Numbered from the stretch's first letter, positions 38,809 to 50,178 are shown. The stretch is DNA of 64,000 nt from Rattus norvegicus (GCF_036323735.1 NC_086034.1:18397501-18461500); one strand, 5' to 3'. Translations and numbers: made by a program. The notes: a model not told the origin generated them from the sequence alone.

Positions 38809-40092
38809 TCAGGGGTGTCGACCCCCCAAACCTGTCAGTAGGGGGGGGCTCTGCCTGCCGCAGGCGAGCTGAGGCCGGCTCAGCGCATCCCACATCAGCA
38901 GCATCTCGAAGGGCAGGAAGCGGTGCACGAGGAGCAGGTCACGGTAGAAGCAGGGGTCGAAGGATGACACACGCGGGCTAGGGGGGAGCACACCCGCCGT
39001 GCGCACTCCGCTATGCGCCCCGGGCGCCAACCCCTGCTGCTGCAGACACATGCCCAGGAACACGTCGTCGATGGGGAAGATGGGGAGGACGCGCGCTGCG
39101 CGATGTAGCGCGGCCATGGTAAAGCGTGACAGCAGGAAGCCGCCGCCGCCGCAGTAGGGCGGGTACTTGTCCTCAGCTGTCACCAGAGTGGGGATGAAGT
39201 ACTTGCTCCAGGGCACTCGAATGGGACCCACGTTCTGGATCAGGTGCCCCACGAAGAGGTGTTGGTCCGGGTCGCGGCCCTGCAGGTAGGTGACCATGTT
39301 GTCCGTATGGGCGAACACGTCGTCGTCCCCGTTGAGCACGAAACTGGCGTTGGTACAGTGGGTTCGCTGCCACTCCAGGAAAAGGACCTACAGGTGGAAT
39401 GGGTGGGGGCAGGAGCCGGTTTGTGGGCTGGCAACACATCGGAAGTCCTCCCTGTTGTAAACCCTCCCCATCCCGATTTCTCTGAGTGGGTCTCTTACGT
39501 ATACTTCCCGTGCCCTCCCCGATACATCGCACACCTGCTTAAGTGTCAGGTTAAAGAAGGAGTCATGGAAATCCCACTGGAGAATGTCGCCGTATGCCTT
39601 TGCCTCCAGCTCTAGCAGCCGGTTGAATTTGCGCGCCTGCTGGGGATCGCGGTCTGAGCCCACGAGGAAGAGGCGGCGCAGCGACGCCCCGCGTACTCGT
39701 CTCTCACGCGCCCACGTCGTGCGCAGCACCTGGCGGCGCCCGTAGTTCGCGGGCGAGGACTTGATAGCGAGCAGCAGGAACGCGGGCTGCGCGCACTTGG
39801 TCGCCTTCGGCTCCCGAAGCACCGCGAAGTCGCGGCAGTGGCGGTAGAGCAGGAAGTCGCGCACGTGCGAGGGCAACCGCGCGAAGGCGGGGTGTGCGGA
39901 CACCGACAGATTGGCCCGGCACGGGGCGGCGTGCGCGCGGGAGAGGTCCGGGGCCCACGCGGGGTCATCCTTAGGCTCCGTGGGACTCTCGGGGGCGGGG
40001 CAGCTGGGTGGTGACTGGCAGGTCAGGAGCAGCAGCAAGGCGGCCAAGGCCAGGAGGAGGCTCACGACAGGGCGCAGCCGCGGCAGCCGCAT
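38809..40092 (-). CDS. B3gnt3: B3gnt3, beta-1,3-N-acetylglucosaminyltransferase 3, complete coding region
   Basis: B3GNT3 is a Golgi type II membrane enzyme that adds GlcNAc in beta-1,3 linkage, notably extending core-1 O-glycans used for L-selectin ligands. Coding exons are 39535-40092 and 38809-39387: 1137 nt, 378 residues. The ATG (40092) lies 17 nt inside an exon with an acceptor at 40110-40111, so at least one noncoding exon lies further upstream. A short basic cytoplasmic tail is followed by a Leu-rich signal anchor (about residues 9-24), a stem and the GT31 galactosyltransferase fold. The metal-binding Asp-Asp-Asp is at 207-209 (NGDDDVFAH), and the later acidic IDDVFLG motif is present. 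The predicted C-terminus appears a few residues longer than the 372 aa I recall for the human protein. Confidence 0.96.
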
Positions 40093-41269
40093 GGCGTGGG
40101 AGACGGGGCCTAGAGCAAGGTCACAGATCTGAGAGTTCCCTCTGGCCCGGCCTCCCCCCCCCCCCCCCCTCAACCGGCATTGACTGTCGCTGAATTTGAA
40201 CCCACCCATGGCCCCACTGCCCTTCGACCCTAGTAAAGTTTTCTTCAGCAAATACCTCAAACTCAGAGAGATCCTCTTGCCTCCGCCTCCTGAGTGCTGG
40301 GGCTAAAGGTGTGAGCACTGATGTCCTACCAGGAAACTTGTATTCCTTCCTCAAAACCCACTTCGGATGACCCGTTTTCCACGGTTCCCTCATGGACGCC
40401 CCCACACCCCGCAACTCCTGCCTTGACCCTTTGTGGCCTCTGCCAGCGTGAAGTGGGTACCAGGCAGAGGCAGGGGCAGAAAGAACTTGATGTTTGTGGT
40501 AAACCCTTATAAATCTTGCAGGCCCCCCTTAATGATCTCTGTTTTCGGAAGGACACACTGGCCTCAAACTTGATCTGTAGATGAGGATGGATCTGATCTT
40601 TGCCTCCTCCTGTCCCTATGTCCTGAGTGCTGGGAAGAGAGCTTTAGCCAGGCCTGTCTGCCCTTATGGGTGCTGCAACCCTTTCTCAGGCTCCTCAGCC
40701 TCCTGTGTATGGCCTGTGCTGTCTGTGGTGTCTTCTAGGCCTAAAGGGTGTTGCTGCAGCATACAAGCGCTCGATCAGACTTTTAGCAGAACTTACTCCT
40801 TCATCAAACACTATTGGCACTCAGAAGCACACCTTCACCCTTGGAACCCAGAGCTGCCTTCCCCAACTTGACTGTGTGCTCCGCCAATGTTGTCTGCAGG
40901 TATTCAGGGACCATGACACCCCCAAGCCACAGCACACAAAGCATTTCCAGCCATAAGTGTTTGTTGAAAGATTGTTGAACCTTGCCCCTTACCTCAGTCT
41001 GTCTTGGGGTATCTGCTGTCCCAGGTCTCTTGGTTGGTACCTAGAACAGTGTGGGCCATTAACAAGTGTCCTTGACACTGTAAGCATCAAGCAAACCCAC
41101 TGTGCTAGTGCCTGGACAGAGGTTGGCTTCCTGGTTCTGCACCATGTGTTCTGCTGTGTGACCCTGACACAGTGACTTGACCTCTCTGAACCTCCAGGTA
41201 TAACAAGATGGACCCCATGTAAAAATACCACAGAGATCTCCTGCCACAGGACCTTAGCACAGACTATTA

Positions 41270-42000
41270 CTGTTTAGTAAAAATCCTTCACTGTAGCTGT
41301 CTTTTTGCTACTTTGTGGGTGTTTTTGTTCCAACCCTGTCCACCCTTTCAACCCCATAGTTCTAGATAGGAGAAAAGGAAGGATAGAGAAGAAAGGGTGA
41401 CATTTTCATTAGACTACTTCCTGCTGCTTAAGGGCGACGAGTTTCTCGGGGTGTTTGATCTTCACTGTCAGGATATCTCATTTCTTCTTTGCTTGTGACT
41501 ACTTAACAAACATCAGCTAACAACAACCACCCATCCCCCACCTTCCCAGGCCTAAGCATTTATATATTGTGGAGGTTTGAATATGCTTGGCCCAGCACTA
41601 TTAGAAGGTGTGGGCTTGTGGGAGGAAGTGCTTCACTATGGGGGTACGCTCCTCCAAACCATGTGGGTGCAGTCTTTTCCTTTCTGCCTTTGGACCCACT
41701 TCTGCCTGGATGCTGCCATGCCTTGATCATGAACTGAACCTCTGAAAGCATAAGCCAGCCTCAATAAACATCCTTTATAAGAGTTGCCGTGGCCATGGTG
41801 TCTCTTCACAGCAGTAGAAACCCTAACTAAGACATACACACACCCGCTGAAAAGTTCCCACAATTCCAAAGGTCACACGATTGCAGAATCATCTGCAACT
41901 GGCAAAATCACACCCCTACTAGAGCATGAGGCAAATCATAGTCAGTTGCTGTGGACGGTCTGAAGCAGCCCCATCTCCCACAGCTGGGTTGAAAATGAAA
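41270..42000 (-). mobile_element. LTR-like interspersed repeat, copy B (interrupted)
   Basis: The reverse complement matches copy A in order: CCACAGCAACTGACTATGA, GTTTGTTAAGTAGTCA, CTGACAGTGAAGATCAAAC and CACAAAGTAGC. An ORR1 LTR splits it at 41569-41834. Confidence 0.65.
41569..41834 (+). mobile_element. ORR1-type MaLR solo LTR
   Basis: GGTTTGAATATGCTTGGCC, CACTATTAGAAGGTGTGG, AAGCCAGCCTCAATAAA and the end AAACCCTAACTAAGACA are diagnostic of the rodent ORR1 LTR. No internal retroviral region is present. Confidence 0.85.
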
Positions 42001-42006
42001 ACATTC

Positions 42007-42116
42007 TTTTTTTTTTTTTTTTTTTTTTTGGTTCTTTTTTTCGGAGCTGGGGACCGAACCCAGGGCCTTGCGCTTCCTAGGCAAGCGCTCTACCACTGAG
42101 CTACTACCCCAGCCCC
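42007..42116 (-). mobile_element. ID SINE with perfect target-site duplication
   Basis: Reverse-oriented ID flanked by exact 16-bp copies of GAAAATGAAAACATTC (41991-42006 and 42117-42132). Confidence 0.97.
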
Positions 42117-42654
42117 GAAAATGAAAACATTCTTACAATACTTCTGTGTTTTTTACAGAAACCAAAACTCCAGAAGTCTCACTACACTTCACAAAGGAAA
42201 CACTTCATAAGCTGCACCGTCTACCCAGGCTATGGACAGATTCTATGAACAGCGGCCAGACCCCTTGCTATGGGTTGGAAATACATTCATTAGTTCATTC
42301 ATTCATTCATTTGATGAATATACATCGGACTCTCAGGTTTTTCCGAAGTTTGAGCAACTTCAGCTGACTGTGTGCCTGGCCCTTTAAAGGACCCTGTGGC
42401 CTTCAATGTTGGCCGCCTTTTGGAATTCTGGGAACAGGAGAGCATTAAAATAAAAAAGCCAGCCAGGCCAAGAGGAGAGGAGGGCCAGAGAAGGACAGCT
42501 GTTGTGAGGAGAAAGACCGAGAGCTGGAGACAGCTGAAAGGGCAGTGGGCTAGCAGAAAGAGAAGACAGTTGGTGACAGTTGTGTCAGGAGAAGCTGACC
42601 TAGCCAGAGAAGCCACTGTGAGAACAACCCAGGGAGAACCCACAAAAAATAGCT

Positions 42655-42712
42655 GGAAAGAAAGAAAGAGAACAAAAGAGAGAAAGAAGGAAGGAAGAAA
42701 AGAAAGAAAAGC
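42655..42712 (+). repeat. GAAA/GGAA purine-rich tract
   Basis: Imperfect GAAA, GAGA and GGAA repeats. Confidence 0.85.
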
Positions 42713-42844
42713 TACAGGCAGGGAGAAGACTCCTCCTACCTAGGCTTGACCTAACACTTAGGGTAGACCTCTCATTGGCCTATGGGAGACCACCTAAGGT
42801 ACAGGCTAGAACTCTCACTGGGAAGCAGAGAGCAATCCCTTGTC

Positions 42845-42845
<1 letters not shown>

Positions 42846-42891
<46 letters not shown>

Positions 42892-42892
42892 A
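42846..42892 (+). repeat. (CA)n microsatellite
   Basis: About 22 CA dinucleotides. Confidence 0.97.
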
Positions 42893-42950
42893 CAATGTGG
42901 GGGTTTGTAGTGAGGGTTTTGTTTTGTTTTGTTTTGTTTTTGTTTGTTTG

Positions 42951-43041
42951 TTTTTTTTCTTTTTTTCGGAGCTGGGGACCGAACCCAGGGCCTTGCGCTT
43001 GCTAGGCAAGCGCTCTACCACTGAGCTAAATCCCCAACCCC
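42951..43041 (-). mobile_element. ID SINE
   Basis: Reverse-oriented ID from TTTTTTTCGGAGCTGGGGACC to CTAAATCCCCAACCCC, with a GTTTT-rich tail to its left. Confidence 0.96.
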
Positions 43042-43057
43042 GAGGGTTTGGTTTCTT

Positions 43058-43060
43058 TTT

Positions 43061-43091
<31 letters not shown>

Positions 43092-43245
43092 TAAGTACAC
43101 TGTAGCTGTCTCCAGATACACCAGAAGGGGGCATCAGATCTCTTTACAGATGGTTGTGAGCCACCATGTGGTTGCTGGGAATTGAACTCATGACCTCTGG
43201 AAGAGCAGTCGGGTGCTCTTAACCGCTGAGCCATCTCTCCAGCCC
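43058..43245 (-). mobile_element. B2 SINE with perfect target-site duplication
   Basis: Reverse-oriented B2 flanked by exact 16-bp copies of GAGGGTTTGGTTTCTT (43042-43057 and 43246-43261). Confidence 0.96.
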
Positions 43246-43318
43246 GAGGGTTTGGTTTCTTAAAACAAACAAACAAACAAACAAACAGTTATGTTATGAA
43301 AACATGTTTTTTCTTCAA

Positions 43319-43815
43319 TTCTGGGTGTGGGAGATGGGGACTGCTTCAGGCTGTCCACAGAGGCTATTTGCCTGGTGCGTGTTCCAGCAGGGACATGATT
43401 CTGCCAGCTGCAGATAGTCTGATTCTGAGAAGAGAGTATAAATGCCAGAGGCCAGAAAGGGCCGAAAGAACTTGGAAGAAAATGGGGGTAGGAAGGAGGA
43501 GGAGGAGGAGGAGGAGGAGGAGGAGGAGGGGGAGGAGGGGGAGGAGGAAGAAGGGGAGGAGGAGGGGGGGAGGAGGGGGAGGAAGAGGAGGATGAGGCGG
43601 CGGTGGCGGGCGGCTGCTCCTGGTAGCTATTGTTGCAATTTGACCAGAAGTTTGAGATACCCTGACAAAATGAACTAGACCTGCACCTCTACAGCAGGAA
43701 GTAGTCTAAAGAGAACAACGCCCCTTTTTCCTGTAACCTTCTTTCTCCCCTATCTGGAGTTTGTGCGTTGGAAGGAATAAGGGATGGAAGAGCGGTATAT
43801 AAAAACTCAATAAAA
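43319..43815 (+). mobile_element. LTR-like interspersed repeat, copy C
   Basis: Shares GTGTGGGAGATGGGGACTGC, CAGCTGCAGATAGT and AGCAGGAAGTAGTCTAA with copies A and B. A (GGA)n expansion interrupts it. Confidence 0.6.
43490..43605 (+). repeat. (GGA)n purine tract
   Basis: About 110 nt of GGA/GGG/GAA purines inside LTR-like copy C. Confidence 0.95.
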
Positions 43816-43917
43816 GGGGCTGGGGATTTAGCTCAGTGGTAGAGCGCTTACCTAGGAAGCGCAAGGCCCTGGGTTCGGTCCCCAGCTCCGAAAAAAAAAG
43901 AACCAAAAAAAAAAAAA
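43816..43917 (+). mobile_element. ID SINE with perfect target-site duplication
   Basis: Full ID element flanked by exact 15-bp copies of AAAAACTCAATAAAA (43801-43815 and 43918-43932). Confidence 0.97.
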
Positions 43918-44419
43918 AAAAACTCAATAAAATAGATTTTAAAAATTATGCATGTAGGGGTTCAGGAGAGGGAGGTGGCTGGCCTGGCTTGGGGGGGGGG
44001 GGACCTTGAAGAATGTGTATGGGGAGATCATAAACCTCTGGGCCTTTGGCTAGGGATACTGGGGCGGGAACCTGCATGGGTGGGTGGGGTGTAGCACTGT
44101 GAGTGAATGCTGTGGGCCTGGATGCCCCAACACCAGCAGGACACTGTGGGACATTGTGTCTGGGAACTCAAGGTTACAGATGTGAGGATTCAGATCCATT
44201 CTGCTCTGCCCCTGACTGTGAAACCAGTTCCGCCCAGGGCAGTTTGACCCAGGAAGCAATTTGAGCTGCTACCTCCCCACTCAGGAAGTTGAAATAAGAG
44301 GCCTTGCCTAGTGCTTAGGCCTCCCAGCGCGGTGATGGCTGCTGCCTGCACCCAGGAGGCACCAGGGTCTGCAGTAGAGGTGGGGTTGAAGAGGGCGGTG
44401 GGAGTGGGGGTGGGGATAG

Positions 44420-44590
44420 AGGAGATCCCGTAGTGAGGGCTAAGGGTGTGGCCAGGGGAGAGGGGTGCCCTAGAATCCCATAGTGAGGAGCTGGGGTGTG
44501 GTGTGGGGAATGTGACAGCCTAGAACCTCCAGTGAGGGACTGAGAGTGTGGCTCACGGTGGAGCTCCTGCCTGCTGTGCTAGTTACTGTC
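44420..44590 (+). repeat. Tandem repeat with tRNA-like unit
   Basis: About three units of the type AATCCCATAGTGAGGAGCTG followed by GGTGTGG, related to the arrays near 21.7, 49.1, 58.5 and 61.2 kb. Confidence 0.7.
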
Positions 44591-44599
44591 CCTCCCCCA

Positions 44600-44740
44600 C
44601 TGCACACGCCTTTAGTCCCAGGAGGCAGAGGCAGGAGGAGCTAGATCTATGAGTGCTTGCCAGCATGGCCTATAGAACAAATTCCAGGACAGCCAGGGCT
44701 ACACAGAGAAACCCTGTCCCAAAAAACAAAGACAAACAAT
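44600..44740 (+). mobile_element. B1 SINE
   Basis: CACGCCTTTAGTCCCAGGAGGCAGAGGCAGG through CAGCCAGGGCTACACAGAGAAACCCTGTCCC plus an A-rich tail. The head is truncated. Confidence 0.88.
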
Positions 44741-46879
44741 AACCAAAACTCAAAAAGCATAAACCACAGGCGTGTGCCCAGAGACCCAGTGACTAATTCC
44801 TGAATATTTGGTCCCTAAGCCCCAGGGACTCTCAGTGCTGCGCCATCTTGTTCAAGAGATAGAAACGAAAAATAAACAGTTTGAGAACTACACACAGAAC
44901 CTTCTTCCTGGGGCCGAGCTCGCAAAGGGCCACGGACTGTGTAACAGATAATATTGCCCTGAAGAACACCACAGTTCCCAGACACTGGCCATACAATTAT
45001 TAACATTGCTGAATTGGATCAGTAATTACAAACTAACCAAATGGTAACGAGCCACAGAACATAAAGAAAACGGTTATCAATGAGATGTTACATGTTAATG
45101 AACCATTGCATACTAAGAACACATCGGATACTAAAGAGGCACTGTCTAATAAAGAGTATCAAAGTTGAAATCCATGCCCCACCAGTTGACACGAACAGGT
45201 CTAGGCCAATGACCTAATTAGTGAGTGACTCAGAGTCTGTGCTTCATAGCAATGCTGCGATTATTAATGATTTTAATCATTTAATAATTAGTCATAGGAA
45301 TATTAATGAACGTTATCTTAATATTAATGATCCACAGAATGCTCAAACACTGCATCTTGAGATGGGCTGAGCTAGTACTCCATGAGCCCCTGGCTCCCCC
45401 TGCTCTGGATGGAACCGGCCTTGTGCCCTTGACCCTGAACTGGCGGCAACCTTCAGAAGGCTATTGGGTCAGGGGAATGACACATGCTCAAAGAGGCATC
45501 TGGGAGCGGATGTTCATATTTTCTGGATCATTTTCCCAAAGTGAGGGATGCGGAGGATGCTGGGAGCTTCTGGAACGGTCCCTTCTGTGCGTCCCGTCCA
45601 AGCGTGGGGTCCCTTTGTACCCTTACCCTGAGCCCCAGGCTGGGCGGAGAGAGCTGATCACCTGACCCCATGGCAGCTCCAGTCAGGCTTGTACTAGCTC
45701 CTTAACGCTGTGAAGTTTCTTTTTACAAGGAGCCGAGATTTTTATGGACAAAAAGAGAGTTACTATAAAGATAAAGCTATGGAGGTCTTGGCCCAGGTCC
45801 TGGCGGGGACCAAGCTGTGCCCCGCCTGTCTTCACACCCCAGCTTCCTGGAGGCCGCGCCCGCCTTCATACCCCAGCTTCTTTGAGACCTTCCAGCCCGT
45901 CCTCCACCCTCGCTCCAAGAACCGGGACGGAAAAAGCCAAGATCACGACTGTCAGCCCAGCCCGCCCCACTTCCCAGACAAGGAACCTGACTGAGGCTGG
46001 GAAGGTCCTTTCCCTTCCAATAGGCAGAGCAGCCTCATAGGCCTAGCCTCTGGGGTCACCCTAGATCCTCATCCTCTAAGCGGGTCCCATTACCTCTTCC
46101 CTCTTCCGGTGACATTTACATCAGGATTACAATAACCTCTTTAATTTTCACAATCAAAGATAAATGTCAGAGACACAAGTTCCCTATAATCAAGAGTAAA
46201 GTAAACACGCGGGCCCCAGCCCCACCCCTGCTGGGCTGTTGTGGGACCCAAGCAGGGGGGTCAGCTCAGCCCAGGGGCTTGGACCAGGAGCCCACATCTC
46301 CCTCCACCTGGGAGAAAGGGAGCAAAGACCCACGGGTCTCCGGACCTGGGGGGGGGGAGCAACAGAGAAGTCTCCTTCCTAGGGGTCCCTACGGGACCTT
46401 CACAACCTCAGCTATTGAGGGGAAACGCCACGCCCAGGGGAGGGGATCCTGCCTGGGTTGGCTGCGCAAACACTGACCAGATGGGCACCAACTAGTGTCC
46501 CCTAAACGGCCGCAGCTTCCCTTCCTGACTCCATAGGCTGTGACAGACCAGGATGAGGAAGTGAAAGTGGAGACGGAGCACTCAGGAGGAAGGTAAAATG
46601 TTCAGAGCCAGTCTCAGAAAAAGGTGGAAAAAGTAAAGAATGGGAAATTTACTCCAAAGCGTCAGAACCTTGGTTAGCAACACAGACTTTACCAATTTAA
46701 CTATGGTGACAGATGACTACTCGCTGAACTGCCACCATGCCTCGCAGTTTACCTTCACCGCAACCTAACTCGCATCTAGGGAAACTGAGGCTGGGAGTAC
46801 GAACGCTTCTCATCGGAGTTTCCCCGGTGTCAGCGTGAAGATAAAAATAAGATTCTCGGTTGTCTGAAAACGCGGTGGT

Positions 46880-47180
46880 TTCACAAACTCAAAAAAGGGA
46901 AACCGAGTCAGAGTCGAGGCCGCGGGGCTGTGCAGACACGAACTGGGGAAAAGCGCGGGCTCCTGATCCTGGAGTGCGGCGGGACTAGGTAACGGCGTCG
47001 GCGAGACCCGGAGCCCCAGGAGCGGCCGGAGCTGTGGAGCATCTTCAGCGCGGTGCGGCTAGAAAGCGCCCCAGACCCCAACCTCGCCCGGTGCCCACCC
47101 AAGACTCTGGCACTCACCGCGGGCGCCGGCTCCAGACAGCCCTGGAGGCCACACGATTTTTACCTGGGCGTCCGCCTCGC
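46880..47180. promoter_or_regulatory. CpG island, candidate B3gnt3 first exon and promoter
   Basis: This is the only CpG-dense block between B3gnt3 and Fcho1. On the minus strand it holds two good donor sites, CCCAG|GTAAAA near 47177 and CGCG|GTGAGT near 47119. It could therefore supply the missing noncoding first exon of B3gnt3, whose coding exon starts with an acceptor 7 kb away at 40110. The assignment is inference. A promoter for an unannotated noncoding RNA is also possible. Confidence 0.45.
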
Positions 47181-49079
47181 CCTGGCTCTTGGCAGCTCGC
47201 CTTACTCCGCCTCTTTCCCCGTTCTCTTTCCTTACTCCTTCCTCCAGCAAGAGGAGCTTCCAAGTGGCCAAGGAGAAAGTCCTCCCTCCCGCCGCCCCCT
47301 CAGTCCCCTTCTGGCTCCTTGACCTCGTCCCTCTCCGTCCCGTTCTTCACTGTGGTCTTGTCCTTCCCCACCTGTCTTTCTACCTGGACTGCAGCCCCTC
47401 CCCTGCCTCTAGGCCCCACCTCCCCTCCAGATTGCCCAACACGCAGGTCCACGTCTCCACCCCCACCTCCCCTCTTTCTTGGCCATGCCCATTCACTTTG
47501 ACCCTATCCCTCCTTCCAGTGAACACCTCTATTCTCAACCTGACCTCTTCCTCCTCCTGTCCTACCCCTCCCCTGGCGGAGTCTAGCTCCCACCAACCCC
47601 TCCTTCATTTAGGGCCTCCCATCTCCTTCTCCCACCCCACTGTGAGGGAGCAGGAGCTCCCGGTGATAAGCTGTGCAGTTCTGTCTGTCTGCTACTGCGC
47701 CCCTCCCACAGTTCAGTCCAGGCTGCAACCTCCGCCCTCCTTCCCCAGTTCAGCCCCAGCTGTAGCCATCCCTTCAATTCAGCCCATGATGCAACCGCTC
47801 CGCTCCCCTTCCCTCCCTCTCCCCAGTGCAGGGTTAGGAGACATTCAGCTGGCAGGACAGTGAGCCCAGAGACTTAGAAGATCCCAGAACCTTAAAACCT
47901 GCCAGTAGGCCCTCCAACTCCTAAATACCAGAATCAGGTGTCAATCCCTTGGGAGTGTCTCCAACCCATCCCCTTCCTCAAAAGTTACCCCAAAAACCTT
48001 CTGTCCTAGTTCCAGGCCCTAGTAGCCTGCTGGAGGGAGAAGTAAGTCACTAAACTGGAAACTGAGTCCTCCTGACACTGGTTCCCAATACACAGTGGAC
48101 AGAGCTCCAGGATTGGATATATCTAATCCTTCCCTGAGTGCACCCAGAGGTCACAGCCGCCCTATTCCAGTCACTGGGATATTAGTGAACCGTGAAAAGG
48201 GAATGAAGGGGCCTTGTTGTTGAATGACAGCAACCAATACAAATGCCCCACCTGTGTGTGATAGGCTCAGGAGAAAGTCACGAGGCAGAAAAACCCACAG
48301 ACAAGGAGGTCAGGGATGGGAGGGATGATCTTGTGGGGTCAACAACATTCTGGAAATGCACAAGGTAAGGCTGCCTGGGGGCCATGTTAACTATCAGTTT
48401 CTTTAGCTCCCTGCAACAGAAAACACCTCCCCTGGCTCCTGCTCGAATGTGGGTGACTCAGCCTGGACCTGCCTGTCAAATGTTGGGGTCATTGCGTTGG
48501 AAATGACAATGGCATTATAAACAGGTAAGAACACCCTGCCCAAGTCCCTGCCCAGTTCCCAGGACTCACCCTCCTGAGATAAGCATGTGTCTCTTTGGGA
48601 GGCCTGGTGACAGAAACCAGGCCAGAGAAAAAGGACTCTTGTGTTTTTAAAGGTGCCCTGCCTTCCTGTACCCCAAGGAGAGCAAATTAAAGCCACCAGG
48701 AGGTGCCATGTTCTCAGCGCTTATCGTCCAGGCAAGGAAGCTTGTGCAGATAAACTTGCACTGCAGAATGGTGATGGTGACCCCAGGCACGGGGTGCTGA
48801 TGGTGACCTGCCACGTAGTGCCTGTAAAGCCATCAACAGGGATCAGCCACCAATCTGCAAGCACAGGTGAGAAGGGTGGAGAGACAAGTCTGGTGGCACC
48901 TGCTGGGATCTCACTTTCCAGAGGCTGGGTGGGAGGGGGCTTACAAATGGGATGTTGAGGTATGTAATAGTATGTGAGATAGTCTAGGCAACCCAGACCC
49001 CCCTCCCATTAGAGGAAGATGGGAAGGCCAGAGAACAGAAGGGTTTCAAGCCCTAGCCTTCCTTTTTCTGGTTTATAAC

Positions 49080-49245
49080 TCTAGGCAGGGCTCCACCTCA
49101 GCCATGCCTCCAGACCCTCACTGGGTAGGGGTTTTACACTAAGCCACGCCCCTAGCCCCTTCACTGGGGAATTTTGGGTAGGGGATCCACCCCTGAGCCA
49201 CACCCCCAACCCTTCATTGGGGGATCCTGGGTAGGTGCACTCCTT
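49080..49245 (-). repeat. Tandem repeat with tRNA-like unit
   Basis: Three to four units containing TGAGCCACACCCCCAACCC and TTCATTGGGGGATCCTGGGTAG, the same family as 21680-21840. Confidence 0.75.
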
Positions 49246-49539
49246 CCCCAACTCTATGCCAGCTGTAGCGTCTAGGCTCTGGATCTGCAGTTCAGTCTTG
49301 GTCAGGGATCTTCAGAGCCACATGGTTGAATCAGAAGTCCCTGATGTCCTTTGAGATTCGTGGCTCCCCTCTTCTGTAGGAGAAGCTTTCCTAGGAAGCT
49401 GGAGCCACTCCTGACTTGGATCTCACCCAGTCTTCTCATGTGCATATGTCAAGTGTGCAGCCTCTCCACAGACCCTGACCAGCCACTGGGCTGCAGTCAC
49501 TCATTTCCTGCTGGTTACTATGGCTCCCAAAAACTGTTT

Positions 49540-49695
49540 TAAGATTAATTCTACTTTTATTCGTGTATCTGTCTACATCCACACGAGTGCAGTGCCCTCG
49601 GAGGCCAAAAATGGGCGCAGGGTCCCTTGACACTGAGTGCTGGGAACACAATCTGTCCTGGCTTTTAGCCGCTGAGCCTGCTCTCCAGCTCTATC
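49540..49695 (-). mobile_element. B3-like SINE
   Basis: A diverged reverse-oriented element ending TTAGCCGCTGAGCCTGCTCTCCAGCTC. Confidence 0.7.
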
Positions 49696-49815
49696 AGGAA
49701 CTTTGTCCTGCTTCCCACCCTGTCACTGCCTGAGTTGATTGACAGCTTCCTCACCAAGCCCAGATCTCCCTCAGTGCCTGTATACTCCTATGTATACTTC
49801 GGAACCCTCTAGGCA

Positions 49816-50020
49816 GCAGTTTTCTGCCTGTGGGTCACAACCCCTTTGGGGAGCTCAAATATATGATATCCTACATATCAGATATTTACATTACGATTGA
49901 CAGCAATGGCGAAATTATAGTTATAAGTAGAAATGAAATAATTTTATGTTTGGGGGTCACCACAATATGAAGAACTAGCTGTATTAGAGGGTTGCAGCGT
50001 TAGGGGAGTGGAGAACTCTA
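49816..50020 (+). mobile_element. URR1-like hAT DNA transposon
   Basis: CTGTGGGTCACAACCCCTTTGGGG, CATATCAGATATTTACATTACGATT, TTTTATGTTTGGGGGTCACCACAA and GGGTTGCAGCGTTAGG match the rodent non-autonomous URR1 element. Confidence 0.85.
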
Positions 50021-50178
50021 GGGGTTTACCTACTTCTCCCTCCCTCTAACTCAGCTGTAAGTCAGCAGGAATAGGCAGCTCACACAGCCCTGGGGATGAA
50101 ATGCATTGTGGGTATAAGCACCCCCTTTCTCCTCCTCCCATCCTTCCCAGTCTGAACCAGAAAGAGGATTGATTCCTC

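Larger units (their letters stand above)
40112..46879. other. Repeat-rich DNA upstream of B3gnt3
   Basis: This stretch is largely interspersed repeat: two LTR-like copies, an ORR1 LTR, three ID SINEs, B2 and B1 elements, (CA)n and (GGA)n tracts. The AT-rich stretch 45000-45340 and the flank at 46080-46200 match nothing I recognise. It may be B3gnt3 intron 1 if the CpG island at 47 kb is that gene's promoter. No coding exon was found. Confidence 0.6.
47181..50165. other. B3gnt3-Fcho1 intergenic DNA
   Basis: The first 0.7 kb is strikingly C/T-rich on the plus strand and so lacks stops in one frame. It is followed by mostly unique-looking sequence, a tRNA-like tandem repeat (49080-49245), a B3-like SINE (49540-49695) and a URR1-like element. 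No gene is recognised. Confidence 0.6.

Noticed and set aside
45306..45665. Plus-strand 119-codon frame
   Set aside because: No recognisable protein, weak start context and no neighbouring exon or promoter signal.
47034..47863. Plus-strand frames of 155 and 224 codons downstream of the CpG island
   Set aside because: The Pro/Ser/Leu-rich translation follows from C/T-rich DNA. No splice logic, recognisable domain or conserved motif was seen. I would reconsider if RNA or ribosome data showed a transcript.
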